A stretch of DNA of 64,000 nucleotides from Endozoicomonas montiporae CL-33 (GTDB taxonomy: Bacteria > Pseudomonadota > Gammaproteobacteria > Pseudomonadales > Endozoicomonadaceae). A program made the translations under genes and the position numbers. Position 1 is the first letter of the stretch, and each line of letters begins with the position of its first letter. The notes below the pieces were generated by a model, which did no database searches, was not told the DNA's origin, and saw only the letters and a list, made by a program, of their open reading frames with translations. The DNA lies in contig NZ_CP013251.1 in NCBI RefSeq assembly GCF_001583435.1, forward strand, positions 4,849,215 through 4,913,214, given 5' to 3'. This document shows positions 56,431 to 64,000 of the stretch, one piece after another.

Positions 56431-56874
56431 TTACTTATATAGCTGACCTTGTAAAGTTGCAATGACAATTCTTTGTCGTCCTTCATCCGCATAGTGAGTA
56501 CGGTGCTCACCCAGCCAGATCCCCTGCCAGGTACCCAGAGCAAACCTGCCATTACTGACGGGAATACTGAGACTTACCCCAAACAGGCTCGACTTAATAT
56601 GAGCCGGCATATCATCCGGCCCTTCCAGAGTATGACGGTAGTAGTCGGCACTCTCGGGAATTTCGTGACAACAAAATGATTCCATGTCAGCACGAACATC
56701 AGGGTCAGCATTTTCATTCAGCGTCAAAGACGCTGACGTATGTTGCAAAAGCAAGTGACAGAGCCCAACCCTGTAGCGCTCCAGTTCTGGTAACTGTTGC
56801 TCTATCTCGTGGGTTATCAGGTGAAAACCCCGCTCCCTGGGAACGAGTTTAAGCTGTGTCTGATACCAATCCAT
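56431..56874 (-). CDS. yjbQ: YjbQ/UPF0047 family protein
   Basis: A 147-residue protein of the UPF0047 group, proposed as a secondary thiamine-phosphate synthase. It has [20 protein letters not shown] and the C-terminal [12 protein letters not shown]. The conserved His and Glu residues are intact. It is divergent from a small metalloprotein gene. Confidence 0.92.
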   Translation of the reverse strand: MDWYQTQLKLVPRERGFHLITHEIEQQLPELERYRVGLCHLLLQHTSASLTLNENADPDVRADMESFCCHEIPESADYYRHTLEGPDDMPAHIKSSLFGVSLSIPVSNGRFALGTWQGIWLGEHRTHYADEGRQRIVIATLQGQLYK

Positions 56875-56936
56875 ATCAAGCTCCTGACATAACAGTCGAT
56901 GGCACTGTGTTATTAAGGATCGTGTTGATCAGTCTA

Positions 56937-57443
56937 ATGAAACTAAATAATAAAACGAAGCAAGCGTTCTTTGCTCTGCCTTTTCTGATGTGTTCCATGT
57001 CATCGCCGTCAGATGATCTGAACCCTTATGGCTGTCAGTTCAATGATATGGAAGCTTTTTACAAGCAAAAGCTCGGCATTGAAACTGCAAAGGTTCAATA
57101 CCGCTACGTTCGGGTAAAAGACTACCGCACCCAGGGTTATGCCCAACAGGCAGGAAAAGGACAGTATCGCATAACACTGGCAAACTGGCTGGAAGACAGT
57201 GAACTGAGGGTCACACTAGCCCATGAGCTGGTTCACGTCAGACAACTGGAAAGAGGACAAATAGACCTGTCTGAATTTGAAAAGCACTACCATGATCGCA
57301 GCTTCGAAGATGAAGCTTTTCGGCTAAGTATTCCCATGGCTGCCGAGTTTTATACTCAGCACAAGTGCAACAAAAGCAATACGAAGGCAAAAGCAAAAAC
57401 AAAAGCAAAAAAGCCCGGCCATAAAAAAACCGGTTCACAATGA
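56937..57443 (+). CDS. Small exported HExxH protein with Lys-rich tail
   Basis: The ATG at 56937 gives 168 residues; the frame is open to 56856 inside the divergent gene's start region. The N-terminus is hydrophobic (F-F-A-L-P-F-L-M-C-S), resembling a lipoprotein or signal sequence. A zinc-protease-like H-E-L-V-H lies in T-L-A-H-E-L-V-H-V-R-Q. The C-terminus is a Lys/Ala repeat (K-A-K-A-K-T-K-A-K-K). No known family; it may be a peptidase or a structural metal site. It converges on glpK. Confidence 0.65.
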   Translation: MKLNNKTKQAFFALPFLMCSMSSPSDDLNPYGCQFNDMEAFYKQKLGIETAKVQYRYVRVKDYRTQGYAQQAGKGQYRITLANWLEDSELRVTLAHELVHVRQLERGQIDLSEFEKHYHDRSFEDEAFRLSIPMAAEFYTQHKCNKSNTKAKAKTKAKKPGHKKTGSQ

Positions 57444-57521
57444 TTGATATCACTATGACCCGGCTTTAACTCATCTCATCAGAGTTCGCACTCTACATTT
57501 AAGTAAGACGGATGTCGGATA

Positions 57522-59060
<1,539 letters not shown>

Positions 59061-59160
59061 TCATTCAGTCGGGCTAATCAGGGAGCGCGCCACATTCAAC
59101 ATTGTGTTATTAATCGTTGAGAAAGGCTGCGCTCCATCTATCTGGTTAAATCGGTCTTGA

Positions 59161-59979
59161 TTAAGCGGTCTTGATTTCGCAGCCCGGAGTTGCGCATTCA
59201 ACAGGCTCGACTTGCTTGCCCAGCAGGTTGATGTAAGCCCATGCACCCGCCATGGCACCGGTAATAGGCGCAACAATTGGAACCCAGAAGTAAGGGTTAG
59301 AGCGGGCACCGGTCAGAGCCACTTCACCCCAGCCGGCCATAAAGGTGAACAGCTTAGGACCAAAGTCACGGGCAGGGTTCATAGCAAAGCCGGTCAGAGG
59401 ACCAAAAGAGGCACCGATAACGGCAATCAGAATACCAATCAGCAGAGCAGACAAGGCACCGTTGGAAACACCGTTGTTGTCATCGCCAATAGCCAGAATG
59501 CCTGCCATCAATACGGCAGTAATCATGAATTCAACTGCAAACGCCTGAGCATTGGACAGTGAAGCGTGGGCATAAGTCGAGAAGATGCCCGCAGTCGCCA
59601 GACTTTCTTCTGAACCGCGGATAATGCCATTCGCCAGCTCAAAATCGGCAAACAGGCTGCTGTACAGGAAGTAAACCAGAGCAGCAGAACAGAAAGCACC
59701 CAGAACCTGTGCAGCGATGAAAGGCAGAACCTTATGCTTCTCAAAGCCTTTGAATGTGGCCAACGCCAGAGTCACTGCCGGATTCAGGTGTGCACCGGAA
59801 ACGCCGCCAGTTACATAAATGGCAATGGCAACACCCAGACCCCAGACAATAGAAATTTCCCACTGACCAAAGTCAACACCTGCCAGAACCAAAGCAGCGA
59901 CAACACCTGCACCAAAGAAAATCAGAAGGCCTGCACCAATAAATTCGGCAAGGCATTCTCCTAACAGTGATTTACGCAT
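59161..59979 (-). CDS. glpF: Glycerol uptake facilitator
   Basis: A 272-residue aquaglyceroporin with both N-P-A motifs (H-L-N-P-A-V and M-N-P-A-R-D) and six membrane segments. The R-D after the second motif and the glycine-rich pore favour glycerol over water. It passes glycerol into the cell, where GlpK traps it. It opens the leftward glpFK transcript opposite glpABC. Confidence 0.95.
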   Translation of the reverse strand: MRKSLLGECLAEFIGAGLLIFFGAGVVAALVLAGVDFGQWEISIVWGLGVAIAIYVTGGVSGAHLNPAVTLALATFKGFEKHKVLPFIAAQVLGAFCSAALVYFLYSSLFADFELANGIIRGSEESLATAGIFSTYAHASLSNAQAFAVEFMITAVLMAGILAIGDDNNGVSNGALSALLIGILIAVIGASFGPLTGFAMNPARDFGPKLFTFMAGWGEVALTGARSNPYFWVPIVAPITGAMAGAWAYINLLGKQVEPVECATPGCEIKTA

Positions 59980-60107
59980 AATGATAAGTTCCGCCCGGTT
60001 GGGTTAAGAAATTGGTTAATTCAGACCTGCCTTTTACAACAATCAAAGAGGTCTTGATACGGGGCGAATTTTTACAAACCGGAACAAACCTTATCAATCC
60101 TTTAAAG

Positions 60108-60121
60108 TTGATCCAAATCAA
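60108..60121. promoter_or_regulatory. FNR/Anr box, glpF side
   Basis: TTGATCCAAATCAA is a perfect TTGAT-N4-ATCAA match. Its centre lies 135 bp before glpF. An AATGTTC half-site just beyond (60124-60130) recalls GlpR operators. The 59980-60426 gap holds no genes. Confidence 0.7.
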
Positions 60122-60308
60122 TCAATGTTCAGGAATGTGCGTTTTTTTCGGAAATTACGCACAAGAAAAGCCACCAAAATAACATTAATTCACAAATTAA
60201 TTATTTTTCAACAATAAATCATTTGGCTTTCTGTTCAAAAAAACTTCAAATGCTAACAAAATAAACAGACTCGCATTCAATAGAATATTAAACGAGCACA
60301 GTCGAACA

Positions 60309-60322
60309 TTGATCCAGATCAT
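60309..60322 (+). promoter_or_regulatory. FNR/Anr box, glpA promoter
   Basis: TTGATCCAGATCAT differs from the perfect box at one base. Its centre (60315.5) is 41.5 bp before a start predicted at ~60357, set by the TATAGT at 60345-60350. That is the classic class II FNR position, so FNR likely activates glpABC without oxygen. Confidence 0.65.
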
Positions 60323-60357
60323 TTTTTAATTTCCACTGCTTATTTATAGTGCGCAGC

Positions 60358-60377
60358 AACAATCACAAACGAACATT
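60358..60377. promoter_or_regulatory. Candidate GlpR operator
   Basis: AACAATCACAAACGAACATT matches 14 of 20 bases of the GlpR consensus (right half perfect). It spans the predicted glpA start point. Another CGAACATT half-site lies at 60303-60310. A glpR gene is not in the window. Confidence 0.45.
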
Positions 60378-60426
60378 AAAAGACATTTCACCATTTAACC
60401 GAAGAGTTTTTGAAAGAGCGCACCGT

Positions 60427-62130
60427 ATGAGACAAATAGAAACCGATGTCGTAATTATTGGCGGCGGTGCTACTGGCGCTGGAGTCCTGCGAGACTGTGC
60501 ACAGCGCGGAATGCGTGCCATTCTGGTAGAAAAAGACGATATTGCGAACGGTACTACAGGCCGCAACCACGGTCTGCTTCATTCAGGTGCCCGCTATGCG
60601 GTTACCGACCAACACTCTGCGGTTGAATGCATCAAAGAAAACCAGATTCTGAGGAAAGTCGCCGGTCACTGTATTGAAGAGACCGACGGCCTGTTTATTA
60701 CCCTGCCGGAAGATGAATTGTCCTTTCAGGACAAATTCATTACATCCTGCCACACCGCTGGCATTCGGGCAGAAGCGCTTAGTCCCAAAGAAGCACTGCG
60801 CATTGAGCCTAACGTTAACCCTGAACTGCTGGGTGCAGTTCGTGTTCCTGACGGCACCATTGATCCTTTCCGTCTGACCGCTTCCAACATTCTGGATGCT
60901 GAAGAATACGGCGGCCGCCTGATGAACTACACACAAGTCACCGGCCTGATTATCGAAAACGGCCGGGTTTGTGGTGTGCATTGCATCAATGTTAAAACCG
61001 GTGAGCTGATCGACATCCGGGCCCTGCAGGTGGTAAACGCTGCAGGTATCTGGGGACAGCAAATCACCGAATACGCCGACCTGTCGATCCGCATGTTCCC
61101 GGCAAAAGGCTCCCTGCTGATTGTTGACTATCGCATTAACAGCATGGTGATCAACCGTTGTCGTAAGCCGGCCGATGCAGACATTCTGGTTCCGGGCGAT
61201 ACCATCTCGCTGATTGGTACCACTTCCGAAAAAATTCCTTACAGCGAAATCGAAAATATTCGCGTCAATCCAAACGAAGTCGAAACGTTGCTGGCGGAAG
61301 GCGAGAAGCTTTGCCCGATCATGGCAAAAACCCGTGTATTACGTGCTTACTGTGGTGTTCGCCCACTGGTTTCACTGGGTGATGATCCATCCGGTCGTAA
61401 CATCAGCCGTGGCATTGTTCTGGTTGACCATGGCCAAGCCGATGCCCTGCCAGGATTGATCACCATCACCGGCGGCAAGCTGATGACCTACCGTTTGATG
61501 GCTGAAATGGCCACCGACACTGTAGCCAAGAACTTGGGTAACACCAAAGCCTGTGCCACTGCAGAAAAACCCCTGCCCGGCGCCAACGGCAAAAACGCCG
61601 AGGTACATGCTCCACAGGTATCCATTCCGGTTTCCGGCTCTGCCAAATACCGCCATGGTGAACGTGCAGCAAAATTCCTGTCCGATGACAAGAAGCAGAA
61701 TGCCATTATCTGCGAATGCGAAATGGTGACCCGCGGTGAAATTGAATACGCCGTTAATAATCTGAACGCAAAAGACCTGGTAGACCTGCGTCGTCGAACC
61801 CGTATTGGCATGGGTCCTTGTCAGGGAGAGATGTGCTCCTGTCGGGCGGCAGGCATTGTCAGTGAAATGACTCACTCCGATAATTCAGAAAATGCTCTGG
61901 ACAGCATTGGTGAATTCCTGCAGGAACGCTGGAAAGGTGTCCGGCCGATTCTCTGGGGCGATGCCATGCGTGAAGCCGACTTCAGTTACTGGGTATACGA
62001 CAACCTACTGGGTTACAACCAGCTGCAATCCATACCAACCCCGGTATCAGAACAACTGTTAACCGAGCAACGTTTAACCGAGCAATTTTCGACCGAACAG
62101 CATAGACCTGTCGCTGTGGAGGCTGTATGA
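60427..62130 (+). CDS. glpA: Anaerobic glycerol-3-phosphate dehydrogenase subunit A
   Basis: A 567-residue FAD subunit that oxidises glycerol-3-phosphate to dihydroxyacetone phosphate when oxygen is absent. It starts at the ATG at 60427 (M-R-Q-I-E-T-D-V-V), with the FAD motif I-I-G-G-G-A-T-G-A-G. The C-terminal BFD-type Fe-S region has C-E-C-E-M and C-Q-G-E-M-C. The tail carries five-residue repeats (L-T-E-Q-R, L-T-E-Q-F, S-T-E-Q-H; 62050-62100) not usual in the family. It overlaps glpB by 4 bp. Confidence 0.95.
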   Translation: MRQIETDVVIIGGGATGAGVLRDCAQRGMRAILVEKDDIANGTTGRNHGLLHSGARYAVTDQHSAVECIKENQILRKVAGHCIEETDGLFITLPEDELSFQDKFITSCHTAGIRAEALSPKEALRIEPNVNPELLGAVRVPDGTIDPFRLTASNILDAEEYGGRLMNYTQVTGLIIENGRVCGVHCINVKTGELIDIRALQVVNAAGIWGQQITEYADLSIRMFPAKGSLLIVDYRINSMVINRCRKPADADILVPGDTISLIGTTSEKIPYSEIENIRVNPNEVETLLAEGEKLCPIMAKTRVLRAYCGVRPLVSLGDDPSGRNISRGIVLVDHGQADALPGLITITGGKLMTYRLMAEMATDTVAKNLGNTKACATAEKPLPGANGKNAEVHAPQVSIPVSGSAKYRHGERAAKFLSDDKKQNAIICECEMVTRGEIEYAVNNLNAKDLVDLRRRTRIGMGPCQGEMCSCRAAGIVSEMTHSDNSENALDSIGEFLQERWKGVRPILWGDAMREADFSYWVYDNLLGYNQLQSIPTPVSEQLLTEQRLTEQFSTEQHRPVAVEAV

Positions 62131-63440
62131 AGTACAACAGCATTATTATTGGCGGCGGCCTTGCCGGTCTGACCAGTGCAATCCGCTGCGCTGAAGCCGG
62201 CCTGAAAACAGCACTGATCAGTGCGGGCGACAGCGCCCTGACTTTTGCGTCCGGCTCTATTGATGTATTGGGTATTCGCCCGAACAACTCATTAGTGCAA
62301 TATCCTTTTGAAGAAATCAGTCATCTGCCATCCGGTCACCCTTTCCAGAAACTGGGTGCTGGTCAGGTGAAACAAAGCCTGCACTTTTTCACTGGGCAAA
62401 TGGCAAAAGCCGGTATTGAAATGTCCAGCCATGAACAACAGAACCATAGCCGCTTAACGGCTCTGGGCGCTGTACGACCCTCCTGGCTGAGTCAAACCGG
62501 AACAAAAGCTCTATCCATTGCCGCACCAGCAGCAGGCCTGCGTCGTGTAGCCATCATTAATATTGCAGGCTTTCGCGATTTTCAGCCTGCTCTGGTTGCC
62601 GCTGGCATGAAAAAGCATCCGGAGTTTGCCGGTATCGAATTCAGGGTTGCTGACATTAAAGCTGAAACCCTGAATATCAACGCCAGAAATGCCTATGAGT
62701 TGCGCTCTCTGGAACTGGCTCGACTGCTAAAACGTGACCTGTTCAGCCAGCCAAAAGGGTTGACCATTTTTGCCTCTGCCATACAGAAAGCAGCCGGTAA
62801 TGCAGATCTGGTGGTTTTACCGTCTGTACTGGCCGTTGAAAAGGGTAACGAACTGGTCAGCCAGCTGGAAGCTCAAACCGGTCTGACTATCTGTGAACTG
62901 GGCACACTACCTCCGTCATTGCCAGGTATGCGAATGGCAAGTGCACTCAAACAGCGTTATCGAGAGCTCGGAGGCTTGCTTCTTGAGGGTGATGAAGTTC
63001 AGTCTGGTCAATTTGAAAATGGTCAGCTGCACTCTGTTAAAACACGACTGAACCCACATATGCCTCTGGAAGCAGAGCACTTTATTCTGGCAACCGGCAG
63101 CTTCTTTAGTCGTGGTCTGGACAGCAGTCGTTCAACCCTGTCCGATAAAACCTTCAACCTCGATGTTGTTGAAGCCGGTCAGCGTGAGCAGTGGTCAAAG
63201 GAACGCTTCCTGAACGGCAGTCAGCACGGCTTCAGTTACTTTGGTGTTGAAACCAATGAGCACTTCAACCCTTATCAGGATGGGCAGGCTATCAATAATC
63301 TGTACTGCGCCGGTGGTGTACTGGGAGGCTTCAATTCAGTCGCCGAAGCCAGTGCCGGAGGTGTTGCCATCAGTACGGGCTGGTTTGCCGCCAACCAGAT
63401 CATTGCACAGCACAGCCAAACCATCGGGACAGAGAAGTAA
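62127..63440 (+). CDS. glpB: Anaerobic glycerol-3-phosphate dehydrogenase subunit B
   Basis: A 437-residue FAD/flavin subunit of GlpABC. The N-terminal dinucleotide motif is I-I-I-G-G-G-L-A-G-L-T, and it has the typical G-S-I-D-V-L-G and C-A-G-G-V-L-G-G-F segments. It helps pass electrons from GlpA to GlpC. It starts by ATGA overlap with glpA and ends 9 bp before glpC. Confidence 0.94.
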   Translation: MKYNSIIIGGGLAGLTSAIRCAEAGLKTALISAGDSALTFASGSIDVLGIRPNNSLVQYPFEEISHLPSGHPFQKLGAGQVKQSLHFFTGQMAKAGIEMSSHEQQNHSRLTALGAVRPSWLSQTGTKALSIAAPAAGLRRVAIINIAGFRDFQPALVAAGMKKHPEFAGIEFRVADIKAETLNINARNAYELRSLELARLLKRDLFSQPKGLTIFASAIQKAAGNADLVVLPSVLAVEKGNELVSQLEAQTGLTICELGTLPPSLPGMRMASALKQRYRELGGLLLEGDEVQSGQFENGQLHSVKTRLNPHMPLEAEHFILATGSFFSRGLDSSRSTLSDKTFNLDVVEAGQREQWSKERFLNGSQHGFSYFGVETNEHFNPYQDGQAINNLYCAGGVLGGFNSVAEASAGGVAISTGWFAANQIIAQHSQTIGTEK

Positions 63441-63449
63441 GAGGCAGCT

Positions 63450-64000
63450 ATGTTGAATCTCATTGATACCAGTTTTGACAACTGCATTAAATGTACCGTC
63501 TGCACCACTCGCTGCCCGGTCGCCGAAGCCAATCCGGATTATCCTGGTCCCAAGCAAGCTGGCCCCGATGGCGAACGTCTGCGTATAAAAAATCCGGAAC
63601 TGTACGACGAAGCCCTGAAGCACTGCACCAACTGCAAACGCTGCGAAGTGGCCTGCCCTTCCGGTGTTCATGTGGGTACCGTTATTCAGCTGGCAAAAGC
63701 AAAACACGGTGGTTACAAGAAAGGGCCACGTGAATTTATGCTGAGTCACACCGATTTGATGGGTAGCCTGTCCTCTCCGGCAGCACCGATTGTTAATACA
63801 GTGACCAAACTGAAACCGGTTAAAAAGCTGCTGGATAAAACCCTCGGGATCGACGAGCGTCGTACATTGCCCAAGTATACCGACCAGACGTTCCGAAGCT
63901 GGTTCAACAAACAATCGGGTACTCAGGAACAATTCAAACGGAAAGTCAGCTTCTTCCATGGCTGCTTTACCAACTATAACGACCCGACTGTCGGCAAAAA
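63450..64000 (+). CDS. glpC: Anaerobic glycerol-3-phosphate dehydrogenase subunit C, partial
   Basis: The first 183 codons are present; the gene runs off the window. Two ferredoxin-like 4Fe-4S motifs are near the start (C-I-K-C-T-V-C-T-T-R-C-P and C-T-N-C-K-R-C-E-V-A-C-P). F-F-H-G-C at the end begins the CCG-type domain. GlpC anchors the complex and passes electrons to menaquinone. AAGAGG lies upstream of the ATG at 63450. Confidence 0.95.
   Translation, partial: MLNLIDTSFDNCIKCTVCTTRCPVAEANPDYPGPKQAGPDGERLRIKNPELYDEALKHCTNCKRCEVACPSGVHVGTVIQLAKAKHGGYKKGPREFMLSHTDLMGSLSSPAAPIVNTVTKLKPVKKLLDKTLGIDERRTLPKYTDQTFRSWFNKQSGTQEQFKRKVSFFHGCFTNYNDPTVGK

Overview
The window reads as chromosomal DNA of a marine gammaproteobacterium of the Oceanospirillales/Endozoicomonas type. 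This is inferred from the mix of housekeeping genes (radA, thiE-hemL, miaB-phoH-ybeY-corC-lnt, tatABC, glpFK/glpABC), long eukaryote-interaction-like or unknown exported proteins, and abundant IS and MITE debris. No search was run, so the taxonomic call is an inference.

Layout. 1-0.9 kb: the end of a YdiJ-type FAD/Fe-S oxidoreductase and an NsrR-like Rrf2 regulator. 1.2-9.8 kb: radA bracketed by two very large, uncharacterised, probably exported proteins (1057 and 1326 aa). 10-15.7 kb: thiE-hemL, a polytopic membrane protein, a 670-aa protein with a PI3/PI4-kinase-like catalytic signature plus a small partner gene, and a DUF1820 gene. 16-21.8 kb: an RND efflux pair whose permease is split by a complete ISKra4-family element with a clean 8-bp target duplication. 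22-29.4 kb: miaB, phoH-like, ybeY, corC, lnt and a class II fumarase. 29.4-33.1 kb: a DUF218 membrane protein, a sugar O-acetyltransferase, and a LysR regulator divergent from chrA.

33.9-45.2 kb holds a scattered but plausibly connected sulfated-compound theme: an anaerobic sulfatase-maturating radical SAM enzyme, a GalR-like LacI-family regulator with an FNR box in front, a membrane-anchored PLP enzyme, a TauE/SafE exporter, a TIM-barrel sugar isomerase, a Cys-type sulfatase (C-G-P-S-R) and an outer-membrane porin. A perfect LacI-type palindrome and an FNR-like palindrome lie in front of the sulfatase. The tatABC operon is embedded here.

45.3-50.1 kb is an accessory, decayed island ending at the 3' end of a tRNA-Arg(CCG). 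It contains two inverted-repeat elements, an IS66-like transposase fragment, a group II intron remnant carrying a MITE where its reverse transcriptase would be, a secreted cysteine-rich protein, an IS4-type transposase tail, a truncated Fic gene and a DUF6933 gene. A second full copy of the same MITE lies at 50.95-51.16 kb and a solo end at 40.86 kb.

50.5-57.4 kb: cytochrome c5, a tandem universal stress protein, a response regulator-EAL phosphodiesterase, DUF2878, selD, a SutA-like protein, YjbQ and a small HExxH protein. 57.5-64 kb: divergent glycerol loci, glpFK leftward and glpABC rightward (glpC cut by the window end). The shared regulatory region has two FNR boxes, one at exact class II spacing from a candidate glpA promoter. 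Together these genes import, phosphorylate and anaerobically oxidise glycerol.
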